Shown here: piece by piece, positions 50,264 through 62,450 of the stretch | Numbering within the stretch: position 1 is the first letter of the stretch | Layout of the letters: the number at the start of each line of letters is the position of its first letter | Assembly (NCBI RefSeq): GCF_003386665.1 | Contig: NZ_QTUB01000001.1 | Coordinates: forward strand, 2,728,001-2,792,000 | Reading direction: 5' to 3' | From: Xenorhabdus cabanillasii | GTDB lineage: Bacteria; Pseudomonadota; Gammaproteobacteria; Enterobacterales; Enterobacteriaceae | DNA: 64,000 nt | Notes under the pieces: generated by a model | Databases searched by the model: none | What the model was told of the DNA's origin: nothing | The model's input: the letters and a program-made list of their open reading frames with translations, nothing else | Position numbers and translations under genes: made by a program

Positions 50264-51510
50264 TGGCAAATTTGCCTCTTGCATTGTTTACTGCATTACG
50301 TTTCAGCCGGGGTCGTCGTCGTGCGGGAATGATTTCTCTTATCTCAATTATTTCGACAATGGGGATTATGCTTGGTGTTGCGGTGTTGATTATCGGACTG
50401 AGCGCCATGAATGGTTTTGAACGTGAACTGAAAAACCGGGTACTTTCTGTTGTACCACATGGGCAAATTTTTGCAGTGGAACAACCTTTTCAGCATTGGG
50501 AACGCGCACTTGAACAAGTAAAACGAACGCCGGGCATTGTAGGAGTATCACCTTATATCGAATTTACCGGGTTGATGGAGCGAGGTGATAAACTCCATGC
50601 TGTTCAAGTACGTGGTGTAGATCCTGCCACTGAGACTGATGTCAGTGCTTTGCCTCAGTTTGTTAGCAACGGTTCCTGGCAGACATTTCAGGCGGGAAAA
50701 CATCAGGTGATTTTGGGACAAGGAGTAGCAAATTCACTAAATGTGAAGAAAGGTGATTGGCTGACAGTCATGATACCTAATAGCGATCCGAGTCTGAAAT
50801 TATTACAACCTAAACGGATCCGTTTACAGGTTACTGGAATTTTTCAGTTGAGTGGTTTGCTGGATCACCGTTTGGCTTTGGTTCCATTATCTGATGCACA
50901 ACAATATCTGGATTATGGTGATGCTATTACCGGCATTGCCATCAAAGCTGACAATGTTTTTGCCGCAGAACAGCGCGTTTTGGATGCAGGTAAAGCAACA
51001 GGAAGATATGTCTATATCAGTACATGGATCAAAGATTACGGCTACATGTATAACGATATTCAGATGATACGTGGCATCATGTATCTGGCTATGATCCTGG
51101 TTATTGGGGTAGCTTGTTTTAATATCGTTTCAACGCTGATTATGGCTGTCAAAGATAAAAGCAGTGATATCGCTGTCCTGCGTACATTGGGTGCCAAAGA
51201 TGGGCATATCAGGGCGATCTTTTTATGGTATGGATTATTGACTGGCATGGTTGGTAGTATCATTGGCGCTATTGCCGGAATTTTCACATCGTTTAATTTG
51301 ACGGCTATCATTAAATGGGTGGAGAGGCTGTTCGGGCATCAATTCCTATCCGGGGATATCTATTTTATTGATTTTCTGCCGTCAGAGTTACATGCCATAG
51401 ATATTTTCTATGTGTTGTCAACAGCTCTGATCTTGAGTTTGTTGGCCAGTTGGTATCCTGCTCGTCGGGCCAGTAAACTTGATCCAGCGCGGATTTTGAG
51501 TGGTCAATAA
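50263..51510 (+). CDS. lolE: Lipoprotein-releasing complex permease LolE
   Basis: A 415-residue permease paralogous to LolC; LolE binds the lipoprotein substrate. N-terminal helix ([32 protein letters not shown], in parts), periplasmic domain about residues 45-270, then three helices ([62 protein letters not shown]). Last gene of lolCDE. nagK follows in E. coli; here only a relic is seen. Confidence 0.95.
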   Translation: MANLPLALFTALRFSRGRRRAGMISLISIISTMGIMLGVAVLIIGLSAMNGFERELKNRVLSVVPHGQIFAVEQPFQHWERALEQVKRTPGIVGVSPYIEFTGLMERGDKLHAVQVRGVDPATETDVSALPQFVSNGSWQTFQAGKHQVILGQGVANSLNVKKGDWLTVMIPNSDPSLKLLQPKRIRLQVTGIFQLSGLLDHRLALVPLSDAQQYLDYGDAITGIAIKADNVFAAEQRVLDAGKATGRYVYISTWIKDYGYMYNDIQMIRGIMYLAMILVIGVACFNIVSTLIMAVKDKSSDIAVLRTLGAKDGHIRAIFLWYGLLTGMVGSIIGAIAGIFTSFNLTAIIKWVERLFGHQFLSGDIYFIDFLPSELHAIDIFYVLSTALILSLLASWYPARRASKLDPARILSGQ

Positions 51511-51537
51511 TATTCCATAGTATTAACTATTACCTAA

Positions 51538-51660
51538 GCGCGTTATCTTACGGAGTTAACTGAGCAGAAAAGATGGCTTGAACATGTCCCGGATAGAACA
51601 GCGGTAAAATTAACAGAAGCTGAGGGAATGTTCCTAAAGAAGCTGATTTTAAAAAGCCAC
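51538..51660 (+). pseudogene. nagK: Probable relic of nagK (3' end)
   Basis: Between lolE and cobB, exactly where E. coli has nagK, a frame open from a TAA at 51535 reads TELTEQKRWLEHVPDRTAVK then LTEAEGMFLKKLIL. It aligns with the end of NagK as I recall it (LADRLPRHLL ... VPRIERARHGDAGGM): the VP and the acidic-Ala-x-Gly-Met are 11 residues apart in both, and an L-(T/A)-(E/D)-(Q/R)...R-(W/H)-L stretch precedes. There is no start codon and no N-terminal kinase domain. Read as the last 40 or so codons of a deleted N-acetylglucosamine kinase. Confidence 0.5.
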
Positions 51661-51697
51661 TGTTCTTCAAAAAGGAATAATTTAAGGAGATGGTCAT

Positions 51698-52516
51698 ATG
51701 CGTGTTATTCATCGGCTCAGTAAATTCTGTAAGATTAGGCGACTGCGGCGTCAGCGATTTCATAGGCAAATTTTTTACAGGGATATTCGCTTGGTAAATA
51801 AAATAAAAAATCCCCATGTGGTGGTACTGACCGGAGCGGGTATTTCCGCTGAGTCAGGGATCAGAACTTTTCGCTCTTCTGATGGCTTATGGGAAGAGCA
51901 CCGTGTTGAAGATATTGCTACACCTGAAGGGTTTAAGCGTGATCCTGAATTAGTTCAGGAATTTTACAATGCACGTCGAGAGCAGCTACAACAGCTGGAA
52001 ATCCAGCCCAATGCTGCACATTACGCTTTGGCAAAACTTGAGCAAGAACTTGGTGATAACTTTCTGTTAGTGACACAAAATATTGATAACCTGCATGAAC
52101 GAGCGGGAAGCCAGCGTATTATTCATATGCATGGTGAACTTCTGAAAGTCCGTTGCTGTCAATCTGGGCAAGTCATTGAGTGGACATCGAAACTGTCTAT
52201 GGAAGATCGCTGTCATTGCTGTCAATTTCCCTCGTTACTGCGTCCCCATGTTGTGTGGTTCGGGGAAATGCCACTAGGGATGGAACAAATTTATTCTGCT
52301 TTGGCTAAGGCAGATATTTTTATTGCTATTGGTACTTCCGGTCACGTTTATCCCGCGGCAGGTTTTGTGCATGAAGCGAAGTTATCCGGTGCTCATACTG
52401 TTGAGCTGAATTTGGAGCCTAGTCAGGTTGAAAGTATGTTTGATGAAAAACATTATGGTAATGCCAGCCAAATAGTCACTCGATATATTCAATCACTACT
52501 CCAGCAGATGGATTGA
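51698..52516 (+). CDS. cobB: NAD-dependent protein deacylase CobB
   Basis: A 272-residue class III sirtuin removing acetyl and succinyl groups from lysines. NAD motifs [17 protein letters not shown], catalytic His in [19 protein letters not shown] and [10 protein letters not shown]; a Cys-rich zinc knuckle (RCCQSGQ ... RCHCCQFP). An N-terminal basic extension ([20 protein letters not shown]) matches the long E. coli isoform. AAGGAG precedes the ATG. Confidence 0.95.
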   Translation: MRVIHRLSKFCKIRRLRRQRFHRQIFYRDIRLVNKIKNPHVVVLTGAGISAESGIRTFRSSDGLWEEHRVEDIATPEGFKRDPELVQEFYNARREQLQQLEIQPNAAHYALAKLEQELGDNFLLVTQNIDNLHERAGSQRIIHMHGELLKVRCCQSGQVIEWTSKLSMEDRCHCCQFPSLLRPHVVWFGEMPLGMEQIYSALAKADIFIAIGTSGHVYPAAGFVHEAKLSGAHTVELNLEPSQVESMFDEKHYGNASQIVTRYIQSLLQQMD

Positions 52517-52562
52517 TATTTTCTCAGTTACACATCTTGGTTACATTCATCAGCCATGTTCT

Positions 52563-52600
52563 CCCAGCCACATTGTTAGCTATGTGACTGGGGCATTCAC
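52563..52600. repeat. ERIC-like palindromic core
   Basis: CCCAGCCACAT(T)GTTAG then CTATGTGACTGGGG forms a near-perfect palindrome, followed by CATTCACTGG. It shares its outer arms and TATG core with the element at 44277 and resembles ERIC2-type sequence (GTGACTGGGG). Flanks differ, so it looks like a shortened copy. Located between convergent cobB and roxA. Confidence 0.6.
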
Positions 52601-52664
52601 TGGTACTGCTTTTTCACCGATACTGCTTTAATAAAACTTAAAATTCAATTTGGTCATTGATCAG

Positions 52665-53786
52665 TTAATCATCAAAATACCAATAACCGCTATTAACTAA
52701 GGCGGTAAGCAAGCTGATAAAACATACATCATCAATGGCATCGCCCAGAGTATCAGTATTGACACTATCATATTGGCAAAGTGCATCAGCCGCTTGCAAA
52801 TGAGGTGTATCCATCAGTTCGCCATTAACGAAACATTTATCACCGACGCGCAGAGTACGTAATCCGCTCAGACGAATCAGGTTTTCACCCTGTTTGAGTA
52901 ATTCATAGATTTCGTCACTTTCATAGGGTGGCTCTGGTGGAGCAATATCCAGCTCATGACGTGACTGAGAAATAAACTCCCCAAACCAGTTTTGGAATGT
53001 TTCAGGTTGTTCCAGTAAATCCCGCATCATGGCACGTAGGGTGGTCAGTTCATTTTCCTGAATTAGCGCGGGGTTATCACGGAATGTCAGTTCAGGATCA
53101 CTATAACGATGGCTTCCTAACTCGTTCGCCAGAATATAGTCGGCAAACCCACTAAATAATTCACGGGCATTCGGTGCGCGGAAGCCTACAGAATAATTTA
53201 GTGAATCTTCAATTGAATAACCTTCGTGTGGATAGCCAGGTGGAATATAAAGGATATCTCCCGGCAGCATTTCTTCATCAATAATGGCTTCAAAAGGTTC
53301 AACTTGTAATAAATCGGGATGAAGACAATGCTGTTTCATCGGGATCTTGTCGCCAACACGCCAGCGTCTGCGACCTTGCCCTTGGATGATAAATACATCA
53401 TATTGATCAAGATGAGGGCCGACACCACCGCCCGGAACGGAGAAAGAAACCATCAAGTCATCCATCCGCCAGTCAGAAAGTACACGGAATGGTTTCATCA
53501 GTGCAGAGGAGGGGTGATGCCAATGATTAACGGCTTGTACGAGTAGTGACCAGTTTTTATCGCCCAGATGGTCATAGTTTTCAAATGGCCCATGAGAAAC
53601 TTCCCAGCGACTGTTCTTCTGGCTGACTAAACGGCTATCGATTTCGTTTTCCATTGCCAATCCAGCCAATTCATCGGGAGAAAGTGGGTCGATAAATTGC
53701 TGGAAACCCTGTTTGATCAGCAGTGGTCGTTTTTGCCAATGGTTCTGCAAAAACGCCTGCCAGTCCAGATTCAGCTGATAATTCAT
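52665..53786 (-). CDS. roxA: Ribosomal protein L16 arginine hydroxylase RoxA (YcfD)
   Basis: A 373-residue Fe(II)/2-oxoglutarate JmjC oxygenase that hydroxylates an arginine of L16. The iron ligands lie in GPHLDQYDVFIIQGQG (HxD) and the later His in PGYPHEGYS. RPLLIKQGF and LLPGDILYIPPGYPHEG-like blocks (here MLPGDILYIPPGYPHEG) are family-typical. Full length. Convergent with cobB across about 150 bp containing the ERIC-like core. Confidence 0.94.
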   Translation of the reverse strand: MNYQLNLDWQAFLQNHWQKRPLLIKQGFQQFIDPLSPDELAGLAMENEIDSRLVSQKNSRWEVSHGPFENYDHLGDKNWSLLVQAVNHWHHPSSALMKPFRVLSDWRMDDLMVSFSVPGGGVGPHLDQYDVFIIQGQGRRRWRVGDKIPMKQHCLHPDLLQVEPFEAIIDEEMLPGDILYIPPGYPHEGYSIEDSLNYSVGFRAPNARELFSGFADYILANELGSHRYSDPELTFRDNPALIQENELTTLRAMMRDLLEQPETFQNWFGEFISQSRHELDIAPPEPPYESDEIYELLKQGENLIRLSGLRTLRVGDKCFVNGELMDTPHLQAADALCQYDSVNTDTLGDAIDDVCFISLLTALVNSGYWYFDD

Positions 53787-53908
53787 GGTGATATCCTGAG
53801 TGACAAGAAAATTTCTGGCTATTATAACGGATAGTCAATGGAGTTATCAGATTTGGATGAAATATTTCGAGCCTGCTCCCATTAATCATTTGTTGTTAAT
53901 GAAAACTG

Positions 53909-55438
53909 TCAGGGAGTGTTGTTCGTTATCCGTTGGTTTCGGAAGGTTACACTCACTCTGGCACCTCCCAGACGGCTATTGCCAATGCTGATATCACCGT
54001 CATATTGTTCCACAATTTCTGATGCGATCGATAATCCCAATCCTTGTCCCGGACGTAATGTATCTGCTCTTAGTCCTCGTTCGAAAACGATACTGCGTTT
54101 ATTGGGAGGAACACCTGGCCCATCATCATCAATAATAATGGTAATGAAATTTTCACCTGTCAGAGCAGTCACTTCGACAAACTCCAGACAATATTTACAG
54201 GCATTCTCCAAAATATTCCCAATGACTTCTAAAAAGTCATTTTTTTCACCTAACCAAGTCAGTTCAGGGGAAATGTCTAAAGTGATGTTGACCCCTTTGT
54301 GTTGATAAACTTTGGTCAATGCATTGATAAGGCTATCGAGTAAGGTTGGAACTGAAAAAACTTTTTTCAGAATGAGGTTGTGATCGTTGTATATATTGGC
54401 TCGATGTAAATAATAACCAATTTGTTGGGAAATCCGGTCAATTTGTTCAAGCATGATTGGTTCAGCGTGCTCAATGGTCATCTGTTCACTTAAACGAAGG
54501 GAGCGGAGTGTGGATTGCAGCACTGCCAGAGGTGTTTTCAGGCTATGTGTCAAATCAGATAAGGTTGTTCGGTACTTTGTATAACGCTGACGTTCATTGT
54601 CCAATAATGCATTTAAGTTTTTAATCAAACCTTTTAATTCAGATGGAGGGTTTTTGTCTAATTCTTCACGTTCACCTTTTTCCAGAGAACTTATTTGAAC
54701 AATTAACGATTTAATCGGATGTAAACTCCAGTCAGCCGCCAGCCAGATCAATGGGACAACTAAAATCAGGTTGGCAATCAATACATATCCAAACCATTCC
54801 CAGATTTTTTCTGACGGCAGTATATTCTGTGGAATGGTATTGATAACAGCAATGGTCATTGCTGGAAGAGTATCAGTTGCCGGATAAATATTGATAGCAA
54901 CAGAATAAGTTAACAGCTCTTGCTCATCTATGTCATCACTACTGGTAACAACCTTGTTGTTAGTGCCGCTCTTTTTGCTGATATTGTTCTTCTTATTGGC
55001 GTCAGTATGGTTATTTGTTGTGTGTTTATTGTCTGATTCAGAATATAGCTTAGAATTTATATCTGTATAATAATCCTCTAATTCATATAGGCCATTTTTT
55101 TTCAGCCAGCCAGAGGGGATTTTTTTTTCAAGTTCTGGTGCATAATGCTGACGCCAGAGGATTTTATTTTTATCATCATAAATCAGGGTTAATGAGCGAT
55201 TACCTGTATGGAAATTTTCTGGGAAAAGAATATCCAGCTTATTTTCTTTCCATCTGGCAAGGGAGTAAAATAAATTACTCTGGTTACTGAGTATAGCATA
55301 AGTATCATTATCAAAACGCAATAAATACCCGACAATTGCGACAATTCCATATGGCAAAGTCAATGCGAGAATAATGACTGTCGTCGCCATGAGAAATCGT
55401 GTTCTCAGAGAGACATGCTTTCTCGGTAATTTAAACAT
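53909..55438 (-). CDS. phoQ: Sensor histidine kinase PhoQ with extended sensor loop
   Basis: A 509-residue PhoQ: first helix about residues 14-38, periplasmic PDC sensor 39-215, second helix 216-236, HAMP to about 290, His298 in LTHSLKTPLAVLQ, N-box NILENACKYCLE, D/G boxes DDDGPGVP and RPGQGLGLSIA. E. coli PhoQ has 486 residues. The difference lies in the sensor: about residues 136-165 are Lys/Asn/Thr-rich (NKHTTNNHTDANKKNNISKK), directly before the acidic patch, which reads SSDDIDEQE instead of EDDDDAE. That patch binds Mg2+ and antimicrobial peptides in E. coli. Four bases after phoP. Confidence 0.93.
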   Translation of the reverse strand: MFKLPRKHVSLRTRFLMATTVIILALTLPYGIVAIVGYLLRFDNDTYAILSNQSNLFYSLARWKENKLDILFPENFHTGNRSLTLIYDDKNKILWRQHYAPELEKKIPSGWLKKNGLYELEDYYTDINSKLYSESDNKHTTNNHTDANKKNNISKKSGTNNKVVTSSDDIDEQELLTYSVAINIYPATDTLPAMTIAVINTIPQNILPSEKIWEWFGYVLIANLILVVPLIWLAADWSLHPIKSLIVQISSLEKGEREELDKNPPSELKGLIKNLNALLDNERQRYTKYRTTLSDLTHSLKTPLAVLQSTLRSLRLSEQMTIEHAEPIMLEQIDRISQQIGYYLHRANIYNDHNLILKKVFSVPTLLDSLINALTKVYQHKGVNITLDISPELTWLGEKNDFLEVIGNILENACKYCLEFVEVTALTGENFITIIIDDDGPGVPPNKRSIVFERGLRADTLRPGQGLGLSIASEIVEQYDGDISIGNSRLGGARVSVTFRNQRITNNTP

Positions 55439-55442
55439 TACG

Positions 55443-56114
55443 CTATTTCACATCAAAACGATAACCTTGGCCACGGACAGTAACAATAACCTCATCCGGC
55501 CATTCGTTCAGGATTTTTTTTCTTAAACGCCCCATTAATACATCAATTGTATGACTTTCACGTAATTCAGCGTCAGGATACAACTGCCTCATCAATAAAT
55601 CCTTACTGACAACTTTGCCATTATTACGCATCAAGGTTTCAATAATCGTATATTCGAAGGCGGTCAATTTTATCTTTTTACCATTAACAGAAAACTCCTT
55701 ACGTGAAAGATCGATTAAAAACGGTGGTAATTCGGCAACTTGAGATGCTAATCCGCTATTACGACGCATCAGGGCTTGTATACGCGCATTAATTTCCTCT
55801 AGTTGGAAAGGCTTGGTAACGTAATCATCTGCTCCGGCATTCAGCACAGTCACTTTTTCTTGCCAGCTTTCACGGGCAGTGAGAATGAGAATGGGGATAT
55901 TAATATGATCGCTACGCCAGCGTTTAATTAAGCTCAAACCATCTTCTCCTGGTAATCCCAGATCAATGATTGCGACATCAGGATGGTTTTCTTTCAGGTA
56001 ATAATCTGCCTCCTTTGTATCTTCGGCAGCATCAACCTGATGGCCAATATCCCGGAGCTGTACTTTTAGGTGATGGCGAAGTAACGCATTATCTTCAACT
56101 ATTAATATTCGCAT
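55443..56114 (-). CDS. phoP: Response regulator PhoP
   Basis: A 223-residue OmpR-family regulator. Receiver with acidic pocket (VEDN), phospho-Asp in [12 protein letters not shown] (about Asp51), Thr in ILTARESW and Lys in [10 protein letters not shown]-terminal winged helix with [28 protein letters not shown] and [10 protein letters not shown]. Controls Mg2+ and peptide-response genes; in Photorhabdus phoP mutants are reported avirulent for insects. Co-transcribed with phoQ. Confidence 0.96.
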   Translation of the reverse strand: MRILIVEDNALLRHHLKVQLRDIGHQVDAAEDTKEADYYLKENHPDVAIIDLGLPGEDGLSLIKRWRSDHINIPILILTARESWQEKVTVLNAGADDYVTKPFQLEEINARIQALMRRNSGLASQVAELPPFLIDLSRKEFSVNGKKIKLTAFEYTIIETLMRNNGKVVSKDLLMRQLYPDAELRESHTIDVLMGRLRKKILNEWPDEVIVTVRGQGYRFDVK

Positions 56115-56198
56115 AATGATTCCTTATGCTAACTAGTAAAATTTATCAAATAAATCTTAAATAGCCAGATAGTCAAATTAATCAGTGGATTTAAATAG

Positions 56199-56226
56199 AT
56201 TATAGATATACTGTTATGATTAAACC
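56199..56226 (-). promoter_or_regulatory. Candidate phoP promoter with PhoP half-site
   Basis: On the minus strand a perfect TATAAT (56204-56199) lies 16 nt after GGTTTA (56226-56221), which is one half of the PhoP box (T/G)GTTTA-N5-(T/G)GTTTA. The second half is poor (TTACTA), so autoregulation is possible but not demonstrated. Confidence 0.4.
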
Positions 56227-56359
56227 AAGTATAGTAACTATTCAGTCTATTGTTGGTATGTTAATGAATGAATTGTCAAAAACAATAAGTTGATTCAATA
56301 ATAGCTTATAACTTTACAACTTATTTATATTTCATATAAGGTTTGACTATTTTGCAATA

Positions 56360-56385
56360 CGTGAACGGGAATTTTCCCGTTCACG
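56360..56385 (-). terminator. Strong hairpin downstream of purB
   Basis: A 12-bp perfect stem (CGTGAACGGGAA / TTCCCGTTCACG) with a 2-nt loop, about 20 nt beyond the purB stop. It lacks a T-run on the minus strand, so it may be an mRNA 3'-end stabiliser or Rho-assisted terminator. Confidence 0.6.
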
Positions 56386-56405
56386 ATTATATAAATAAAA
56401 GAGCT

Positions 56406-58438
<2,033 letters not shown>

Positions 58439-58440
58439 GA

Positions 58441-59544
58441 TTACTCCTGTATACGTTGTTCGATTACACCACCGCCGAGACAAATGTCTCCCTGATAAAA
58501 CACAGCTGATTGGCCGGGGGTGACAGCGGCAACGGGGCTATCAAAATGAACCTCAATTTTATCTTCACTCAAAGGAATGACGGTACAAGGGATATCCTGC
58601 TGACGATAGCGTGTTTTTACCACGCAGCGGATTTCTGTTTTCAATGGCTGGCGATCAACCCAATGAAGTTGTTGTGCAATTAAGCCGACAGACATCAGGC
58701 GGGGATGCTCATGCCCCTGAGCAACAATCAGCGTATTATTTTCAACATTTTTATCAACAACATACCAGGGTTCTTCATTGCCATTTTTAGTTCCTCCGAT
58801 ACCTAACCCTTTGCGCTGACCGAGTGTATGGTACATCAGGCCGGTATGTTGCCCGATAGTTTGTCCATCAACGGTAACAATCTGGCCGGGTTGGGCTGGC
58901 AGATAACGCCCCAGAAAATCACGGAACTTACGCTCACCAATAAAACAGATACCTGTGGAATCTTTTTTCTTTGCTGTAACCAGCCCGATTTCTTCGGCAA
59001 TGCGGCGAACTTCAGGTTTCTCAAGTTCCCCGACTGGAAATAAACTTTTTGCAACCTGCTGGTGACTCAGGGTATATAAAAAATAGCTTTGATCTTTATT
59101 GCCATCTAGGCCACGAAGCAATTGGCTGACACCAGCCACATCCCGACGGCGGACGTAATGACCAGTTGCAATGTAATCAGCACTTAAGTCTTCTGCGGCA
59201 AATTCTAAGAATGCCTTGAACTTAATCTCTTTGTTGCAGAGAATATCTGGGTTTGGAGTTCTGCCTGCTTTGTATTCGGCAAGAAAATGTTCAAATACAT
59301 TATCCCAATACTCGGCTGCAAAATTGATGGTGTGTAGTTCAATGCCCAATTTGTCACACACTGCCTGAGCATCGTTAAGGTCAGTGGCGGCTGAACAATA
59401 TTCTTCATCGTCATCTTCTTCCCAGTTTTTCATAAACAGGCCAGCTACCTGATAACCCTGCTTTTGCAGTAAGTAAGCGGAAACGGATGAATCAACACCG
59501 CCGGACATTCCGACGATGACTTTTTTCTGGCTGTTATCTGGCAT
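58441..59544 (-). CDS. mnmA: tRNA 2-thiouridylase MnmA
   Basis: A 367-residue enzyme that thiolates U34 of Lys, Glu and Gln tRNAs with sulfur from IscS via Tus proteins. PP-loop [14 protein letters not shown], catalytic Cys residues in [12 protein letters not shown] and [19 protein letters not shown]-like region ([18 protein letters not shown]) and the C-terminal PGQSAVFY barrel. Full length; overlaps hflD by a few bases. Confidence 0.95.
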   Translation of the reverse strand: MPDNSQKKVIVGMSGGVDSSVSAYLLQKQGYQVAGLFMKNWEEDDDEEYCSAATDLNDAQAVCDKLGIELHTINFAAEYWDNVFEHFLAEYKAGRTPNPDILCNKEIKFKAFLEFAAEDLSADYIATGHYVRRRDVAGVSQLLRGLDGNKDQSYFLYTLSHQQVAKSLFPVGELEKPEVRRIAEEIGLVTAKKKDSTGICFIGERKFRDFLGRYLPAQPGQIVTVDGQTIGQHTGLMYHTLGQRKGLGIGGTKNGNEEPWYVVDKNVENNTLIVAQGHEHPRLMSVGLIAQQLHWVDRQPLKTEIRCVVKTRYRQQDIPCTVIPLSEDKIEVHFDSPVAAVTPGQSAVFYQGDICLGGGVIEQRIQE

Positions 59545-59655
59545 GGATATATCTCACTGCGGAAAAAAAATAAACGTAACACTGTAGCACGTTGGCAGGC
59601 AAGGTGCACCAAACGTCTTTACGCTCTTGTGATTTGCTTTCCATTTAATAAGAAA

Positions 59656-60108
59656 TTATTTGGTAAAAGGTGGCCCATAGCTACCCAATATTGTTAATGG
59701 ATAAACCTTATTTTCTAAATAACTCCGCACACTTTCAGCAACCAGCGGTGAGCGTAGTTGTGAACTATTGATGATTTCTTCTGCGCTGAGCCAATGACAG
59801 CAATGAATATCACTGTCCTGGGGAGCCGTGTTCACGGTTTTTTCCAGTTCAATCAGAAACAGAAAACGAATAAAAGGTATTCCATCAGGAGCGACCCATT
59901 GATGTAATTTCAGTAATGCTTGTGGCTTAGCACGAATACCGGTTTCTTCCCACAATTCGCGTTCAGCAGCTTCCAGTAACGTTTCATCAGCTTCAAGATG
60001 ACCGGCAGGCTGATTCCAGAGAGGTTTACCATTGATAAGCTCTTCAACAACTAAGAATTGATTTTTTGCATGTACTATGCAGGCAACAGTGATATGTGGA
60101 CTAAACAA
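59656..60108 (-). CDS. nudJ: Nudix phosphatase NudJ
   Basis: A 150-residue Nudix hydrolase (HMP-PP and nucleoside diphosphate/triphosphate phosphatase). The start is inferred as TTG 60108 ([13 protein letters not shown]), which aligns with the E. coli start, has GGAGGG nine bases upstream, and overlaps the rluE stop by eight bases; a longer upstream frame would run inside rluE. Nudix box: [23 protein letters not shown] (given 23 residues apart: GHLEADE ... RELWEETG). Confidence 0.88.
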   Translation of the reverse strand: MFSPHITVACIVHAKNQFLVVEELINGKPLWNQPAGHLEADETLLEAAERELWEETGIRAKPQALLKLHQWVAPDGIPFIRFLFLIELEKTVNTAPQDSDIHCCHWLSAEEIINSSQLRSPLVAESVRSYLENKVYPLTILGSYGPPFTK

Positions 60109-60730
60109 AATCAATTTCCCTCCATTCTCCAGGGGACAGATCCCCCAATTGTAATGAACCCATACTGAAACGGATAAGACGTAATGTTGGAAAACCAATA
60201 TGAGCTGTCATTCTACGTACCTGGCGATTACGACCTTCAAAAAGCGTAATTTTCAGCCAGCTCACCGGAATGTTTTTCCTTTCCCGAATTGGCGGTGTTC
60301 GTTCCCAAAGCCAGACGGGTTCCTCTACTAATTCCGCTCCGGCAGGGAGTGTTGCACCATCTTTCAGAATAATACCGTTGCGTAGCTTGTTAAGTACGGC
60401 TTCATCGGGTATTCCTTCTACTTGAACATAATAAACTTTGGCAGTTTTTTCCCTGGGCTGCGTTAATTTAGCTTGTAATTTTCCATCATTAGTTAAAACC
60501 AACAACCCTTCACTATCGCGATCCAGACGACCTGCTGCATAAACGTCATTAAAAGGAATAAAATTTTTTAACGTTGTTCTTCCCGTTTCGTCTGTGAATT
60601 GGGGGAGAACATCATAAGGTTTATTAAATATCAACACCCGACGGGGATCAGTAATGCTTTTTGAGGGAGCGCTATTTTTTCTTTGACTGAATCGATTAAG
60701 TTTGCGTTTTTTAATAGAGAAATTTGTCAT
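60101..60730 (-). CDS. rluE: 23S rRNA pseudouridine synthase RluE
   Basis: A 209-residue RsuA-type synthase that modifies 23S U2457 in E. coli. Catalytic motif [32 protein letters not shown] at the start and [21 protein letters not shown] in the middle. The N-terminal S4 domain is absent, as in RluE. A basic N-terminal tail ([15 protein letters not shown]) precedes the core. Divergent from icd, with nudJ translationally coupled downstream. Confidence 0.93.
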   Translation of the reverse strand: MTNFSIKKRKLNRFSQRKNSAPSKSITDPRRVLIFNKPYDVLPQFTDETGRTTLKNFIPFNDVYAAGRLDRDSEGLLVLTNDGKLQAKLTQPREKTAKVYYVQVEGIPDEAVLNKLRNGIILKDGATLPAGAELVEEPVWLWERTPPIRERKNIPVSWLKITLFEGRNRQVRRMTAHIGFPTLRLIRFSMGSLQLGDLSPGEWREIDFV

Positions 60731-60869
60731 GATAAGTTATTGCTCGAAATGAAGGGGATATTATACCTGAAATCTGTGCCCGTTGGCGTTTGCAGAATAT
60801 TCAAGTAATATTGACACGTCCCTTACAAAAAATTAACAAGGCATTGCGCTTACTTGAAAGGAGAGGTTA

Positions 60870-62123
60870 ATGGAAAGCAAAGTAGTTGTTCCGGCGGAAG
60901 GTGAAAAAATTACCATTGATACCAAAGGTAAATTAAATGTTCCGAATAACCCGGTAATCCCTTATATCGAAGGGGATGGTATTGGTGTTGATGTAACGCC
61001 GGTCATGCTGAAAGTTGTTGATGCTGCGGTTCAGAAAGCGTATAGCGGTGAGCGCAAAATTTCCTGGATGGAAATCTATACAGGAGAAAAATCTACCCAT
61101 GTTTACGGTAAAGATGTTTGGTTACCGGATGAAACTCTGGATCTAATCCGTGAATATCGTGTTGCAATCAAAGGCCCCCTGACAACTCCGGTTGGTGGCG
61201 GCATTCGTTCTCTGAATGTTGCATTGCGTCAACAGTTAGATTTGTACGTCTGCCTGCGCCCGGTTCGTTACTATCAAGGTACGCCAAGCCCTGTTAAGCA
61301 TCCTGAATTAACTGACATGGTTATTTTCCGTGAGAATGCGGAAGATATTTATGCCGGTATTGAATGGAAAGCGGGATCTGCGGAAGCTGATAAGGTCATC
61401 AAATTCTTGCAGAATGAAATGGGTGTTTCTAAAATCCGCTTCCCTCAGCAGTGTGGTATTGGCGTGAAACCATGCTCAGAAGAAGGCACTAAACGTTTGG
61501 TACGTTCTGCGATTGAATATGCGATTGATAATGACCGTGAATCAGTGACTTTGGTTCATAAAGGCAACATCATGAAATTTACCGAAGGTGCCTTTAAGGA
61601 TTGGGGTTATGAATTAGCGCGTACTGAATTTGGTGGTGAGCTGCTGGATGGTGGTCCGTGGGTGAAGATCAAGAACCCTAAAACCGGTAAAGATATTATT
61701 ATCAAGGACGTAATTGCAGACGCGTTCCTGCAACAGATCCTGCTGCGTCCTGCTGAATATGACGTTATCGCTTGTATGAACCTGAATGGTGACTACATTT
61801 CTGATGCGCTGGCGGCACAAGTAGGCGGTATCGGTATTGCTCCTGGTGCAAACATTGGTGATGAGTGTGCTCTGTTCGAAGCAACACATGGCACAGCACC
61901 TAAATATGCAGGGCAGGATAAAGTAAATCCGGGTTCAGTAATCCTCTCTGCTGAGATGATGCTGCGCCATATGGGATGGTTCGAAGCTGCTGATTTAATC
62001 GTTAAAGGAATGGAAGGTGCGATTGCCGCCAAGACGGTGACTTACGACTTCGAACGCCTGATGGAAGGTGCTAAGCTGATGAAATGTAGCGAGTTTGGTG
62101 ATGCAATTATCTCTCATATGTAA
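60870..62123 (+). CDS. icd: NADP-dependent isocitrate dehydrogenase
   Basis: A 417-residue TCA-cycle enzyme. The AceK-phosphorylated serine is in [13 protein letters not shown]; other blocks are [43 protein letters not shown] and the metal/substrate [20 protein letters not shown], then [30 protein letters not shown] precedes the ATG. In E. coli the 3' end of icd is the e14 prophage attachment site; here the end is intact and no integrase is visible beside it. Confidence 0.97.
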   Translation: MESKVVVPAEGEKITIDTKGKLNVPNNPVIPYIEGDGIGVDVTPVMLKVVDAAVQKAYSGERKISWMEIYTGEKSTHVYGKDVWLPDETLDLIREYRVAIKGPLTTPVGGGIRSLNVALRQQLDLYVCLRPVRYYQGTPSPVKHPELTDMVIFRENAEDIYAGIEWKAGSAEADKVIKFLQNEMGVSKIRFPQQCGIGVKPCSEEGTKRLVRSAIEYAIDNDRESVTLVHKGNIMKFTEGAFKDWGYELARTEFGGELLDGGPWVKIKNPKTGKDIIIKDVIADAFLQQILLRPAEYDVIACMNLNGDYISDALAAQVGGIGIAPGANIGDECALFEATHGTAPKYAGQDKVNPGSVILSAEMMLRHMGWFEAADLIVKGMEGAIAAKTVTYDFERLMEGAKLMKCSEFGDAIISHM

Positions 62124-62145
62124 TAATTAATTATTTAACAAAATA

Positions 62146-62175
62146 GATAACGGGGGCTTAGTCGCTCCCGTTATC
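62146..62175 (+). terminator. First hairpin downstream of icd
   Basis: GATAACGGG pairs with CCCGTTATC, extended by GC pairs around the loop (TTAGTC), one mismatch. The flank CATTT is only weakly T-rich. Confidence 0.6.
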
Positions 62176-62181
62176 CATTTA

Positions 62182-62224
62182 ACTAACTGAAAGCTACATC
62201 CTGTGGGCTTGGCTTTCAGTTAGT
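62182..62224 (+). terminator. Second hairpin downstream of icd
   Basis: ACTAACTGAAAGC pairs perfectly with GCTTTCAGTTAGT (13 bp) around a 17-nt loop. No T-run follows, so with the preceding hairpin it forms a double-stem 3' end for icd mRNA. Confidence 0.55.
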
Positions 62225-62450
62225 AATAAGTTGATAGTAATAAATTGATTGTGAAATGTATGGAAATATGACTTGAACTCAAGTTAACTTGAGGTTTTAG
62301 AGTATGCATATTCGTTAACGAAAATAAATAGGAAATATATTTTAATTTATTGATGAACTATTGAATTATATATAATTTCAAAATAAAAATAATCATCAGG
62401 CTGAAAATAAAATGCATAAATATTTTAAGTCAAGTCATAAGGAGAATGTA
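62225..62450. other. AT-rich spacer upstream of the VOC gene
   Basis: No gene seen; contains the VOC gene promoter and an ACTTGAACTCAAGT palindrome at about 62272-62285 (TTGAACTCAA core) that could be an operator. Confidence 0.3.
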
